Assembly (NCBI RefSeq): GCF_002812125.1 | Contig: NZ_NPDQ01000001.1 | Span: 372,001-436,000, forward strand | Reading direction: 5' to 3' | DNA length: 64,000 nucleotides | Origin: Leptospira brenneri | Lineage (GTDB): Bacteria > Spirochaetota > Leptospiria > Leptospirales > Leptospiraceae | Shown: positions 8,749 to 18,054 of the stretch, piece after piece | How the letters are laid out: each line of letters begins with the position of its first letter | How positions within the stretch are numbered: the stretch's first letter is position 1 | Made by a program: the position numbers and the translations under genes | Notes under the pieces: generated by a model | Seen by the model: only the letters and a program-made list of their open reading frames with translations | Database searches by the model: none | Told to the model about the DNA's origin: nothing

Positions 8749-9036
8749 ATGAAACCTAAATCGATCAAACCGGATGAGCTGAGTAAGATTTTTACCGAAC
8801 TAAAAAAAGGTGAAGAGTCTGCCATCGGAAGCTATTTGGTAAAAGGGGTTCGACTCCAAATCAGTAAATACAATCTTTCCGGTGCAGAACGAGTTCAGTT
8901 GTTATACAAACGAAGAAGAGCCCAAGGAATGTGTATCGTATGCGGAAAAAAAGTCACAAAGAAAAATCCATCTACAGACCAACTCTATAGATTGTGCGAA
9001 GAACACCGCAATAAGATCGATAAAGGTTCTAAATAA
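8749..9036 (+). CDS. Small basic protein with Cys-pair motif
   Basis: The 95-residue cytoplasmic protein has a basic middle (YKRRRAQG) and a C-terminal CxxC (CIVCGKKV) followed by CxxH (LCEEHRNK), which together could bind zinc as in treble-clef or HNH-like folds. The start ATG follows a strong GGAG at 5-base spacing. The 164-base upstream gap is AT-rich and should hold the promoter. It ends 5 bases from the convergent DUF1289 gene. A nucleic-acid-binding role is suggested by the basic residues and metal motif but is unproven. Confidence 0.75.
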   Translation: MKPKSIKPDELSKIFTELKKGEESAIGSYLVKGVRLQISKYNLSGAERVQLLYKRRRAQGMCIVCGKKVTKKNPSTDQLYRLCEEHRNKIDKGSK

Positions 9037-9041
9037 CCAAT

Positions 9042-9218
9042 TTATCCGAGAGAGTTTCCCGCCTTTCTTTGCGGGAGCTCACTCCAAACTTTTTCCCTCT
9101 CTTCCTCGGTCATTACCGACCATCTCCCAATCTCTTCAATCGTGCGAAAACAGCCCGCACAGAGTCCTGAATCTGGGTCCATCATACAGACTTTGGTACA
9201 AGGCGATTTTAGTGACAT
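9042..9218 (-). CDS. DUF1289 family protein
   Basis: A short gene of 58 residues reads SPCTKVCMMDPDSGLC then GCFRTIEEIGRWS, the defining pattern of DUF1289 (four Cys arranged as CxxxC...CxxC plus RTxxEIxxW). The start is ATG at 9218, and the stop lies 5 bases from the convergent upstream neighbour. The cysteines suggest a small metal-binding protein; no biochemical role is established for the family. An inverted repeat (9057-9062 with 9071-9076) lies inside its 3' end and may help separate the two convergent transcripts. Confidence 0.85.
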   Translation of the reverse strand: MSLKSPCTKVCMMDPDSGLCAGCFRTIEEIGRWSVMTEEEREKVWSELPQRKAGNSLG

Positions 9219-9252
9219 AGGCCTGAAAATAGTAAATTTTTATAAATTTTCC

Positions 9253-9279
9253 TAAGCTAGTTTGGGAATCCGTCGATCC
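9253..9279 (+). promoter_or_regulatory. Weak candidate FliA-type promoter for the flagellar operon
   Basis: TAAGCTAG, 11 bases, then GTCGATCC resembles the sigma-28 pattern TAAAGTTT-N11-GCCGATAA in spacing, with 3 leading matches in the first box and five of eight in the second. It lies 26 bases before the flgN start. Late genes of this type are often FliA-dependent, but the match is poor and a vegetative promoter is possible. Confidence 0.25.
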
Positions 9280-9304
9280 TTCCCATAAGGGAAAAGGAAT
9301 TCGC

Positions 9305-9817
9305 ATGTTGGATTGGGTAGAATCACTTAGAAGTTTATTTACTAATGAAATAGACTGTTACAAGCGCCTTCTGGAATTGGAAGGCAAAAAAAGAGCTGCG
9401 ATCCATTCTGCGGACGGAAAATCCCTAGAGTCTTTCGTGAAAGAAAGTTATCATATTATGGTGGAAGCCTCCGAATTGGAACGAATTCGTATGAAGGCGA
9501 TTGAAGATGTCTACGAAAAAGAAAAATTCACGAAAGACGAATCTTCCATTACGCTCACTAGTTTTTTAAACCAAATGGACCGTGAGTCTAATTTTAAATT
9601 AAAAACTTTTGCTTTAGAATTAAAGAAGGTAGTGGCGGATTTAAAAGATGCCATCATCACAAACGACAAACTCTTAAAAACAAGAAAAGAGTTTTTGCAA
9701 GCAACTGTTGACTCTTTGCAAGAGTTATCCAAAGAAAAAGTTTATACCTCACACAAACAACCGACAAGGCGTGGGCAGGGCCAAAAAGGCGCGATCATTT
9801 TGAACGCGACTGCCTAG
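9305..9817 (+). CDS. flgN: FlgN-like flagellar export chaperone
   Basis: The 170-residue, Lys/Glu-rich, mostly helical cytoplasmic protein precedes flgK. FlgN chaperones the hook-filament junction proteins FlgK and FlgL to the flagellar export gate. Sequence identity within FlgN is low, so the call rests on size, predicted helical hairpin and position. A good AAGGAA ribosome-binding site precedes the ATG. The leader also folds as TTCCC-ATAA-GGGAA next to that site. It is the first gene of a run whose spacings are all about 10 bases or less. Confidence 0.85.
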   Translation: MLDWVESLRSLFTNEIDCYKRLLELEGKKRAAIHSADGKSLESFVKESYHIMVEASELERIRMKAIEDVYEKEKFTKDESSITLTSFLNQMDRESNFKLKTFALELKKVVADLKDAIITNDKLLKTRKEFLQATVDSLQELSKEKVYTSHKQPTRRGQGQKGAIILNATA

Positions 9818-9826
9818 GAGAATCGT

Positions 9827-11740
9827 ATGGGATCAACATTCCAAGGAATTGAAATCGGAAAACGAGGACTTTCGGTCCACCAACAAGCGATCCAAACCAC
9901 AGGTCATAACATATCCAATGCGGATAACAAACATTATGCTCGCCAACGAGTAGTAATGAACAGTATGGATCCCCTTTATGAGCCTGCATTCAATCGGGCA
10001 GAAGTTCCCGGCCAAATTGGACAAGGGGTGAAAATTTCCGAAATCGAAAGAGTTCGAGATAATTTTATTGATGATCGAATCATTGATTCTTCTTCTCTTA
10101 AGGAATATTGGGGGAAAAAGAACGACTACTTATACCAAGTAGAAACTGTTTTTAACGAACCTACTGGAACCACACTTCGATCGATGATGGATCAGTTTTG
10201 GTCTTCTTGGGAAGATCTTTCGAACTATCCAGAAGAAACAGCCCATAGAGCCGTGGTCCAAGAAAAAGCAGAAGCTCTTGGATCGAGAATGGAAGATGTT
10301 TATCGTAAACTTTCCCTTCTTCGGGACCAGTCCAATCGTGAAATTGAATCGAAAGTAAACCATTTAAATACGGTTGCAGAGAATATCAAATCTCTAAATG
10401 AAAAGATTACAAAATCACAAGCATTAGGTGATAATCCAAACGACCTTCTCGACAGAAGAGACGAACTTTTGCAAGAACTTGCGGGAATGGCAGACATTAC
10501 CATTGGGCGCAGCGATGAAGATGAACTGATGGTTTTTATTGGCCAACAAATTCTTGTCCAAGGACAAAAAGTTCATAAGATCGACCTTGTAGGAAATCCG
10601 AATAATGATGGACTTCTTGATCTCAAATGGTCACAGACGGGAGATACAGTTTTACTTCGTAAAGGAAGCATTCAGGCTCTCTATGAAATTCGAGATAAGA
10701 TCCTCGTAGAGAAAATCAATGCTGTTGATGCCCTTGCGATCAATGCGATGGATGTCATCAACGAAATCCACAAAGATGGATTTGGTCTCAATGGAAAAAC
10801 CAATCTTAATTTTTTTGAAAGTAGAGTCCTGGCCACAAATACCTTCGGTGAAATTGATACGGATGGAGATGGACTAAACGATAAAACGGCTGTCTTCCGT
10901 GTGACAGGTCGCACCTCCATTGATGCCGATCGTCCGATTGGAATTTCAGGAACGATGCGTTTTCTAAAAGCAAGTCCTGGTGGGGAAACAGAAATCCTGG
11001 TTCCTTATTCCAAAGATGATACTTTGAATGCAGTCATCAAACGAATCAATCGTTCAGAAACCGGTGTTGTGGCTTACATGTCGCATGACAATCAGTTGGC
11101 GCTGAAAGCAACGACAAACCCGTTAGATAAAAAAGAAAACTTTATGATTCGTCACTTAGAAGATTCTGGGGAACTTCTTGTGGGTCTTACGGGGATTCTA
11201 ACGGCAACAGGAGTGGCGGGATCTTTTGATTATCGAAAAATAGGTGAGATCAATAAATTCCAAGCCAATGCCCAGGACATCACTCTCACTCCTATGTATC
11301 ATCCTTCTTCTTTCTTTAAAATGTCAGAAGATGTCAGAAACAATCCGGCAAATATTGCAGCGGCTCGTGGAAAGGATGTGAATGGATCAGGGGATTACAA
11401 TTCACCTAACGGTCAAAAAGACGGATCCAATGCGCTTCTGATTGCCGCGGCCCTCCGAGAAAAGCCGGTGATGTTTGATTATTCCAAAACAACGGATGAT
11501 TTTTACAACTCACTGATTTCCAGACTCGGAACGGAAGCAAGAGAAGCAAAACAAGAGTATACAACTCAAAATGAACTCATGGTGGAACTTGAGAACATGC
11601 GTCAGTCTGTAATGGGTGTGAACTTGGATGAGGAGATGGCCAATATGGTTCAGTTCCAACAGTCCTATAACGCATCCGCACGAATGATCTCAACTCTCAA
11701 CGAAATGTTAGATACCATCATCAATAGGTTAGGTGCATAA
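9827..11740 (+). CDS. flgK: Flagellar hook-associated protein 1
   Basis: FlgK forms the first junction ring between hook and filament; in spirochaetes this acts inside the periplasm. The 637-residue product has the N-terminal axial motif ([21 protein letters not shown] with YARQRV) and a C-terminal helix ([20 protein letters not shown]) that packs with it. There is no signal peptide, as expected for type III export. Length is within the family range. It sits 9 bases after flgN and 2 bases before flgL. Confidence 0.96.
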   Translation: MGSTFQGIEIGKRGLSVHQQAIQTTGHNISNADNKHYARQRVVMNSMDPLYEPAFNRAEVPGQIGQGVKISEIERVRDNFIDDRIIDSSSLKEYWGKKNDYLYQVETVFNEPTGTTLRSMMDQFWSSWEDLSNYPEETAHRAVVQEKAEALGSRMEDVYRKLSLLRDQSNREIESKVNHLNTVAENIKSLNEKITKSQALGDNPNDLLDRRDELLQELAGMADITIGRSDEDELMVFIGQQILVQGQKVHKIDLVGNPNNDGLLDLKWSQTGDTVLLRKGSIQALYEIRDKILVEKINAVDALAINAMDVINEIHKDGFGLNGKTNLNFFESRVLATNTFGEIDTDGDGLNDKTAVFRVTGRTSIDADRPIGISGTMRFLKASPGGETEILVPYSKDDTLNAVIKRINRSETGVVAYMSHDNQLALKATTNPLDKKENFMIRHLEDSGELLVGLTGILTATGVAGSFDYRKIGEINKFQANAQDITLTPMYHPSSFFKMSEDVRNNPANIAAARGKDVNGSGDYNSPNGQKDGSNALLIAAALREKPVMFDYSKTTDDFYNSLISRLGTEAREAKQEYTTQNELMVELENMRQSVMGVNLDEEMANMVQFQQSYNASARMISTLNEMLDTIINRLGA

Positions 11741-11742
11741 TC

Positions 11743-13011
11743 ATGATCAGAATCACTAACATGATGCAAAACAATTCCTTGGTGCGGAATTTAAACCGCC
11801 ACCAAGTGGCTATGGACGAAACCCAAACACAACTAGGAACAGGATTAAAAATCCGTAAACCTTCTGATGATCCAGGTGCGGCCACAAACCAAATGTACTT
11901 TCGTTCTCGTCTGAATGAACTTTCTCAATACGAAGAAAACATTGGCGATGGATACCAAAGGTTACAACAGATTGATGGTGTCCTAGACAAAATGGGAGAA
12001 ATTTTCCAAAGGGCTCGTGTTCTCACCGTTCAAGCCGGAAACGGAATTTACCAAGGGGACAAGGGTTTTGAATTGGAAGTGGCTATCGGTAAAGAGATAG
12101 ACCAACATTTACGCGCGATTGTGGATCTTGCCAATGCTCGGGATGCGACCGGACAACCTTTGTTTGGTGGCCATGTGATTGAACGTCCTCCTTTCGAACC
12201 AATTGAATCAAAAATTAAGGGTCTCCAAGGCCTTGAACTCAAAAACCAATATGTAGGTGTTGAGTATCGGGGTGATATTGGAGAACAACTTCGTGAAATT
12301 GAAAAGGGAGAATACATCCCAATCACCATTCCTGGGAATAAAGTGTTTTGGGGAACAAACGTCAGTGTCACTTCTAAAGTAGATAACTCAGCTTACCAAG
12401 CCACTTCCGACCAAAAGTTTAAAATTGATGGAGTGGAGATCCATATCTCTGTCGGTGATACCATTGATGATGTGATTGATAAAATCAACAATGCACCTCT
12501 CGAAGTCAAAGCAAGTAAACTTGCCCAAGATAACATTTCGATTTCTTCTACAGCACCTCACCAAATTTGGTTGGAGGATGTGGATGGGGGAACAGTGCTC
12601 CGTGACATCGGACTCATCGAACCAAGTGCCAGTGAACCACCAAATAACTATTCGAAATCAGCAACAGTGACTGGACTTTCTGTATTTGATGTTCTCATCC
12701 AACTCAGAAATGACCTCATCCAAAAAGACCAAGAACGCATTGGTGGAAGGGATTTAGGTGATTTAGATTTGGCTTTGGAAAATATCCTTCGCCACAGATC
12801 AACCATTGGTGCTCGTATGAATCGTTTGGAACAACATGAAGATCGTGTTTCTTATGATAAAATGTATATGACCGAACTTCTTGCTAAAAATGAAGGAATC
12901 GATTTTCCAGAAACCATCATGAACATGAAGTGGTTGGAAACAATTCATAGTTATGCGCTGAACGTCGGTTCTAAAATTATTAAACCAACTCTTATGGATT
13001 TCCTTCGGTAA
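11743..13011 (+). CDS. flgL: Flagellar hook-associated protein 3
   Basis: FlgL forms the second junction layer on which flagellin polymerises. The 422-residue product has the flagellin-like N-terminus (MQNNSLVRNLNRHQ, then TGLKIRKPSDDPGAAT) and a C-terminal helix with NRLEQHEDRVSYDKM. There is an N-terminal helical block, a variable centre (about 190-320), then the C-terminal helix, as in the family. It is translationally close to flgK and is followed by fliW. Confidence 0.95.
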   Translation: MIRITNMMQNNSLVRNLNRHQVAMDETQTQLGTGLKIRKPSDDPGAATNQMYFRSRLNELSQYEENIGDGYQRLQQIDGVLDKMGEIFQRARVLTVQAGNGIYQGDKGFELEVAIGKEIDQHLRAIVDLANARDATGQPLFGGHVIERPPFEPIESKIKGLQGLELKNQYVGVEYRGDIGEQLREIEKGEYIPITIPGNKVFWGTNVSVTSKVDNSAYQATSDQKFKIDGVEIHISVGDTIDDVIDKINNAPLEVKASKLAQDNISISSTAPHQIWLEDVDGGTVLRDIGLIEPSASEPPNNYSKSATVTGLSVFDVLIQLRNDLIQKDQERIGGRDLGDLDLALENILRHRSTIGARMNRLEQHEDRVSYDKMYMTELLAKNEGIDFPETIMNMKWLETIHSYALNVGSKIIKPTLMDFLR

Positions 13012-13021
13012 GGGAAACTAA

Positions 13022-13525
13022 ATGACGGTCATATTAGAAAGAAAAGAAAGTATAGGAACTAGAATGTCGGTAACGATTCACACAAAACCTTTCGGAACCA
13101 TCCAAGTGGACTCCAAACAAATCCTAAAATTCCCGCAAGGGTTACTTGGATTTGAAGAATTTGATGAGTATGCACTGATTGAAGAAAGTGCAGAAAGTCC
13201 TTTCAAATGGTTACAATCCACAAAAGAATCGGGACTGGCATTTATTGTCATCCAACCGGAACTGTTTATGAACGATTATAAACCAGCGGTTTCTGATGAA
13301 GAACTACACGATATCGGGCTTAACGGTTGGAAGGAAGGGTTAATCTTTCTGATTGTTACCATTCCTCATGACAATCCTAAGGGGATGACTGCAAACTTAC
13401 AAGGTCCTATCATATTAAATGCGAAAGATGGTAAGGGAAAACAATGTATTTCGCGTGATGAAAATCATCCCATTCGTAAAAATATCATCGAATCTATGGA
13501 AGAGATGTCTTCCGAAAAGGTTTAA
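13022..13525 (+). CDS. fliW: Flagellar assembly factor FliW
   Basis: FliW binds both flagellin and CsrA: when flagellin is exported, FliW is freed and inhibits CsrA, relieving repression of flagellin translation. The product shows the FliW hallmarks KPFGTIQVD, LKFPQGLLGFEEFDEYALIE and the C-terminal NLQGPIILNAK block. ATG at 13022 has GGGAAA upstream; an internal ATG at 13064 (MSVTIHTK) gives a length closer to other FliW proteins and cannot be excluded. It lies 3 bases before csrA, the conserved arrangement for this regulatory pair. Confidence 0.93.
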   Translation: MTVILERKESIGTRMSVTIHTKPFGTIQVDSKQILKFPQGLLGFEEFDEYALIEESAESPFKWLQSTKESGLAFIVIQPELFMNDYKPAVSDEELHDIGLNGWKEGLIFLIVTIPHDNPKGMTANLQGPIILNAKDGKGKQCISRDENHPIRKNIIESMEEMSSEKV

Positions 13526-13528
13526 TCC

Positions 13529-13768
13529 GTGTTAGTTTTAGCAAGGAGGAGTAACCAATCCATTATGATCGGTGACGATATTGAAATTGTCATTGTAGAT
13601 ATTAAAGGAGACCAAGTAAAGATTGGTGTCAAAGCTCCTAAAAATGTTTCTGTCCACCGGGCGGAAGTGTACAAAGAAATTCAGGAAGAAAACAAAAAAG
13701 CAGCCGGTACCAATATCAAACCAGAAGATTTGGGTAAACTCGGAGATTTGTTCAAAAAGAAAACTTAA
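13529..13768 (+). CDS. csrA: Carbon storage regulator CsrA
   Basis: CsrA is a dimeric RNA-binding protein that blocks ribosome access at GGA-containing leaders. The 79-residue product begins (GTG start) with the canonical [20 protein letters not shown] and continues through [19 protein letters not shown]. The RNA-binding Arg-rich N-terminal strand and the VHR segment are intact. It has an extra C-terminal tail of about 20 residues rich in Lys. Position directly after fliW supports a role in flagellin control. Confidence 0.96.
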   Translation: MLVLARRSNQSIMIGDDIEIVIVDIKGDQVKIGVKAPKNVSVHRAEVYKEIQEENKKAAGTNIKPEDLGKLGDLFKKKT

Positions 13769-13827
13769 CTTGATCTTTCTTTTGACCGGCGTTTCCCTTG
13801 AGTTATCTCTTGGGAGTGCATTTATAT

Positions 13828-14502
13828 TTGAAACGTAAATTTTTAGTTTGGTTGTTGCCACTCATTGCCGTTTGGTTCCAACGTTTGATTGGCCTTAGCT
13901 CTCGGTTTCGTTTTCTCACAAACGAACGATACGAAGAATTATTCAAAAACAAAAAACCATTTATCTATTCGATTTGGCATACGAACGTTTTGTACTCTCC
14001 GTATTTGCACCGGGGAAAAAATGTAGCTGTATTGATTTCGGAATCCAAAGACGGAGACTTTATCAACCAAGTGGTTCACCGTTTTGGAAACACAAGTATC
14101 CGTGGAAGTAGTTCCAAAGGTGGTTCGAAAGCCTTAAAGGCAATGATCCAACATTTAAAAAAAGGATTACCTGCTGCCTTCACACCCGATGGTCCAAGAG
14201 GCCCGGCTTTCATCGTCCAACCGGGGATCATCGCCGCTGCCCAAGTCACACAGGTTCCCATCATTCCTTTCCATTATGAATGCAGTAGGCAATGGATTTT
14301 GGAAAGAGCTTGGGACAAACATAGAGTTCCCAAACCTTTTACAACCTTTGTTGTTTCTTATGGAGAACCCATTTCTGTTCCTCGGGAACTAAACGAAGAA
14401 GAATTTGAAAGAATACGTTTGCAAGTAGAAGAAGCCATGATCAATAATCGTAATCGCGCCATTCTGGAAGCCGAACGAATTCATAAAGGAGAATCTAAAT
14501 GA
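13828..14502 (+). CDS. DUF374 lysophospholipid/lipid A-type acyltransferase
   Basis: The 224-residue membrane-associated protein contains [45 protein letters not shown] and VPIIPFHYE, the block order of the DUF374 family related to LpxL/PlsC acyltransferases. The His of WHTN is the likely catalytic base, replacing the HX4D motif. I place the start at TTG 13828, which follows GGGAG; a longer TTG start at 13798 is possible. It likely acylates an envelope lipid at the inner face of the cytoplasmic membrane; the acceptor is unknown. It overlaps osmC by 4 bases. Confidence 0.85.
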   Translation: MKRKFLVWLLPLIAVWFQRLIGLSSRFRFLTNERYEELFKNKKPFIYSIWHTNVLYSPYLHRGKNVAVLISESKDGDFINQVVHRFGNTSIRGSSSKGGSKALKAMIQHLKKGLPAAFTPDGPRGPAFIVQPGIIAAAQVTQVPIIPFHYECSRQWILERAWDKHRVPKPFTTFVVSYGEPISVPRELNEEEFERIRLQVEEAMINNRNRAILEAERIHKGESK

Positions 14503-14903
14503 CAGCAGTTTTTGAAGATAAGGTAGTGGTCTCCACTGCCAAAACAAAATACGAAACAAAAATTTCATCAGGAAAACACAGTTGGTTGGCTGATGAACCA
14601 GCTTCGAAAGAAGGAACGGATCTTGGGCCATCACCTCACGAGTTACTGGCTTCGTCTTTGGGTGCTTGTACATCCATTACTGTAAGGATGTATGCCGATA
14701 AAAAAGGATATCCATTGGATTCTGTTGAAGTTCATGTAACGATCGATAAACGGTCTCCAGACGATAACCAATTTACCCGAATTGTCAATCTTTCTGGAAA
14801 CTTAACAGAGGAACAAAGAGAAAGGTTGCTGACTGTAGCAAATGCATGTCCGGTGCATAAACTTCTTTCGGGAAAAATTGAAATCGAAACCAAACTCGGT
14901 TGA
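14499..14903 (+). CDS. OsmC/Ohr-family peroxiredoxin-like protein
   Basis: OsmC-family proteins reduce organic hydroperoxides using two cysteines. Both are present: Cys57 in [10 protein letters not shown] (peroxidatic) and Cys117 in NACPVHK (resolving). The 134-residue length is typical for the YhfA-like branch. The start overlaps the acyltransferase stop as ATGA, so the two are co-translated. It should act in the cytoplasm against lipid or organic peroxides; the thiol reductant is unknown. Confidence 0.93.
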   Translation: MTAVFEDKVVVSTAKTKYETKISSGKHSWLADEPASKEGTDLGPSPHELLASSLGACTSITVRMYADKKGYPLDSVEVHVTIDKRSPDDNQFTRIVNLSGNLTEEQRERLLTVANACPVHKLLSGKIEIETKLG

Positions 14904-14913
14904 TTTAGAAACT

Positions 14914-15741
14914 TTAAACCCAAAGAGGAATGACGGTAGCAGACCCTCCGTCCCATTCGATTTTTGTATGGAAATGTTTTCCTTCTCGAATCCTTGGGAC
15001 TTTGGCTCCGTTCACATAGAACGTTCCGCCCGTATATTCATGTGTTTCGCGTTCTCTCTTTTTACTAATCGAATGGTGCATATGACCTGAAAGAACCAAA
15101 GGAACTTTTTTTCCAATCGACTTAGCATAACTAATGGCTTCTGTGAGATCGAAGTCTCCCCAATCCCCACCTTCTTTTTTGAATTCTGCTCCATATATGG
15201 AATTTTTGGCTGCACCCAGACCAAAAGGTCCGTTATGCGAAAGAAAAAATAAATTTTTTTCTTTGGTTCCATCAATCAGACGTTTGTATTTTTCAATGGA
15301 AGCCTCCATACTTGAAACCAGATAATTTTTTTTCATGGTCGGGGCAAAACTAAGTCCTCCACCCATAGCATGAGGACGACCTACGATGAGACTTAAATCC
15401 ATTTCTTGTGATAAAACTAAAGAACTATAACCCAGTAGTGAGATGGGTTTTACAAGTTCCGAAAGTTTACGCATCCTTCGATTTTGGCCAATTTGTCCCG
15501 AATGAATTAGGATTTTGGATTGGATCACTTCCCCAATGATGGAGGCAAAACTCATTCCATCCCAATTTCCTGGAATCATATACGCCCGTTTGGTGAGACC
15601 TTGGAACGAAAGTTTGCCTAGTTTCGGATTGCCACGAAGGTCTCCTGTAAAAAACAAACAGTCGTAATCCGATGCATTGAAATACTCGATATCAGTTTGG
15701 TTCCAATAACCGTGAATGTCACCTATCAATGCAAATTTCAT
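14914..15741 (-). CDS. Calcineurin-like metallophosphoesterase
   Basis: The 275-residue protein has the full metallophosphoesterase signature: GDIHG near the start (Asp8 and His10), FTGDLRG, PGNWDG and the C-terminal SGHMHH motif. These residues bind two metal ions and activate water for phosphoester hydrolysis. No signal peptide, so cytoplasmic. The substrate cannot be read from sequence. It lies 19 bases downstream of the GH31 gene and may share its transcript. Confidence 0.9.
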   Translation of the reverse strand: MKFALIGDIHGYWNQTDIEYFNASDYDCLFFTGDLRGNPKLGKLSFQGLTKRAYMIPGNWDGMSFASIIGEVIQSKILIHSGQIGQNRRMRKLSELVKPISLLGYSSLVLSQEMDLSLIVGRPHAMGGGLSFAPTMKKNYLVSSMEASIEKYKRLIDGTKEKNLFFLSHNGPFGLGAAKNSIYGAEFKKEGGDWGDFDLTEAISYAKSIGKKVPLVLSGHMHHSISKKRERETHEYTGGTFYVNGAKVPRIREGKHFHTKIEWDGGSATVIPLWV

Positions 15742-15760
15742 TTCTCTACTTCCTTAAGAG

Positions 15761-17995
15761 TTAATCTTTGTTACGAATGCTACTGATGGAAGAACGAATG
15801 AGAGCTTCCGATTTTCCTCCAATGCGAATGAAAGCGGGCGGTTTTCCAATTGGTGCCGGAACTTGAACCTTTCTGTAACCATCATAAGTGGTTCCTGTCC
15901 AAAGATGTTGCCATCTTCCACGAGGAAGATACACGTTTTGAACAATTTCCCCACTTTCCACTATCGGAGCCACGAGAAGATCATCTCCTAAGAAAAACTG
16001 GTATTTGTATTTTAATAAGTTTTTGTCCTCGGGTTCAACGATGGCATTGTGTCGTACCACAGGAATTCCTGTTAGGGAAGCTTCTTCCACCAAACCTTGA
16101 ATATATGGTTTTAGGGCAAAATGGATTCTTGCAATTTTTGCAAAGAGTGCCACTGTGTCTTCGTCACCAAGAGATTTGGTTCCATCTGGTTTGGTATATG
16201 TGTATGCTTGCCAGTTTTTGAGGGGCCTATTTCCTTCGTGAGTTCGAAAGACTGGTGTAAAAGCCGAAACCTCTGCCCAACGCAATAGAAGTTCTTTGGA
16301 CCTATGGTAGTTGCGGAGTGGATTGCTGATAGTGGTGTATCCACCGATATCACTATGATTTAACGCATAACCGCTGATTCCTGAACTAGTAAGGCCAATG
16401 ATTGAAGAAGGAAGTCCATCATTGATCCCATAACTTACCATCTGGTCACCTGCCCAAAAAAGAGTGGAGTAAGTATTGGAATAGCTGTATCCGGCTCTTG
16501 TGAAAAAAACAACTTTTCCTTCCATACCTGCTTCTTTGATCGCTTCTCGATTGATCCTTGCCCAATCGACCGGATAACGGTTGTGATAGATTTTGGCATC
16601 CACTCCAGAAGCAAGTTTAGCATCATACGGCAAACCCTCTCCAAAGTCAGCCATCCATCCAGAGAGTCCGACTCCGATCATATTTTTTTTGATCAGATCT
16701 TTGATCCAACGGACTGCGGTAGGATTTGTCAGGTCAATGAGGTAAGCCGGAAAACCTACGTTTTGGATGAGATAGTCTTCCCCGTTTTGATTTTTGACGA
16801 GATACCCTTTTGTTTTTGCTTCTGTTAAGAGTGGATTTGTAAAATCATCATCAACTTTTTTGGGATCGGTAGCTCCTAAAAAGGGGTTCACATAACCTAA
16901 TACCTGTACGTTTTGATCATTCATCGACTTTACAAATTTTTTAAAGTCAGGGTAGAGGGTTTCGTCTGCATACCAACGCCATTTGAGTTGGTCTCCAAAA
17001 TTAGTCACACGACGACCACACCAGTCTTGGATCCAAAGGCCAGTAACCGGATTCCCTGCATCTTTTGCTTGTTTGATGATAGTGGAAACTTTTTCTGTTC
17101 CGCCTTGGACACCAAGTAAGGTTCCGTAAGCCCAATCTGGAAGTTTTGGAAATCTACCGGTTTTTTTAGTGTAAGCTTCGATGAGTGATTTGGCAGAAGT
17201 TCCAAGCCAAATGGTTCCCGTGAGAGATTTTTCTGATTGGAAATCCCAAAACTCAACCTTTGTTTTTTTTGAATCGCTAAAATCAAAATTCGCATAACCA
17301 CTGTTTTCAAAAAAAACGGAACGATTGTCGGATGTGATGTAGTGGGGGATGGGTGCGTAAGTTGTGTAAACATTTCCACCCGCATCTGCAACTAAGTTGG
17401 CTCCTGCAGTGATGGGTTGGTCTCCCCGGCCAATTCCTTGTTCTTCAGCGAAAACAAATGGAGTTTTTCCTTTGAGTTCATCATAGGTGAACTGTTCTCC
17501 GAGACCGAAGATTTTTTCTTCTGGATGAGAACCGTATTGGAACTGGATTCTGTTGAGTTCTGGATTTGAGAGGGTAATTTTAAATTCGATCTCTGTTTCC
17601 GATTTGGTTTGGATTAGGAGTTGGTAGTCTGAGGAACAATCTTTTCCACTTAACTTTCCTTTGATGGTGATCCTACCGTTTTCTTTTTTGATCTCGTCTA
17701 TGGATTGTTCCGTGCAGGAATTTTTCAGAGTTTCTTTGAACTTAAAAGAAGCCATTCGGTATTTGGAGATGGTTTCTTTTGTAAAGGCTTGGAGAAAGGG
17801 TTCGTTTAAAGAAAGTTTGATAAAGTCCTTTCCAAGAGACTCATTTCTTAAGGTAAATTCATTTGCCGATTGAATCCATTGGATTTGTTTACTTACGAGA
17901 AATGATTCTTCTGTTGCAGGTAGGTTGGAAACAACGCGAGAAGCGCATTCCAAAAAGAATAAAGAGAGAGATAAAAAAAATAAACGAAATACCAT
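15761..17995 (-). CDS. Exported GH31 glycosidase, YihQ/sulfoquinovosidase-like
   Basis: The 744-residue protein has a hydrophobic export signal ending at a Cys near residue 17 (FLECAS), a possible but atypical lipobox. The (beta/alpha)8 core matches the YihQ branch of GH31: LWIQDWCG, the nucleophile Asp450 in GWMADFGEGLP, the acid Asp517 in WAGDQ, and HSDIGGYTT and FRTHEGNRP blocks. From recalled YihQ numbering, the counterparts of Gln288, Trp304 and Tyr508 are kept (Gln323, Trp339, Tyr553), but the sulfonate-binding Arg301 position appears to be Gln336. The substrate may therefore be a non-sulfonated alpha-glycoside. The start ATG at 17995 follows GGAGGGG. A longer upstream reading runs into the rhodanese gene and is rejected. 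Confidence 0.9.
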   Translation of the reverse strand: MVFRLFFLSLSLFFLECASRVVSNLPATEESFLVSKQIQWIQSANEFTLRNESLGKDFIKLSLNEPFLQAFTKETISKYRMASFKFKETLKNSCTEQSIDEIKKENGRITIKGKLSGKDCSSDYQLLIQTKSETEIEFKITLSNPELNRIQFQYGSHPEEKIFGLGEQFTYDELKGKTPFVFAEEQGIGRGDQPITAGANLVADAGGNVYTTYAPIPHYITSDNRSVFFENSGYANFDFSDSKKTKVEFWDFQSEKSLTGTIWLGTSAKSLIEAYTKKTGRFPKLPDWAYGTLLGVQGGTEKVSTIIKQAKDAGNPVTGLWIQDWCGRRVTNFGDQLKWRWYADETLYPDFKKFVKSMNDQNVQVLGYVNPFLGATDPKKVDDDFTNPLLTEAKTKGYLVKNQNGEDYLIQNVGFPAYLIDLTNPTAVRWIKDLIKKNMIGVGLSGWMADFGEGLPYDAKLASGVDAKIYHNRYPVDWARINREAIKEAGMEGKVVFFTRAGYSYSNTYSTLFWAGDQMVSYGINDGLPSSIIGLTSSGISGYALNHSDIGGYTTISNPLRNYHRSKELLLRWAEVSAFTPVFRTHEGNRPLKNWQAYTYTKPDGTKSLGDEDTVALFAKIARIHFALKPYIQGLVEEASLTGIPVVRHNAIVEPEDKNLLKYKYQFFLGDDLLVAPIVESGEIVQNVYLPRGRWQHLWTGTTYDGYRKVQVPAPIGKPPAFIRIGGKSEALIRSSISSIRNKD

Positions 17996-18054
17996 CGACC
18001 CCTCCAGGAGCAGGAGTAAGTAGATCGATGGGTCTAGGTTTCGTAAATCCTTTT

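Noticed and set aside
9057..9076. Terminator for the 8749-9036 gene
   Set aside because: The inverted repeat is real but lies within the convergent DUF1289 gene and has no T-tract.
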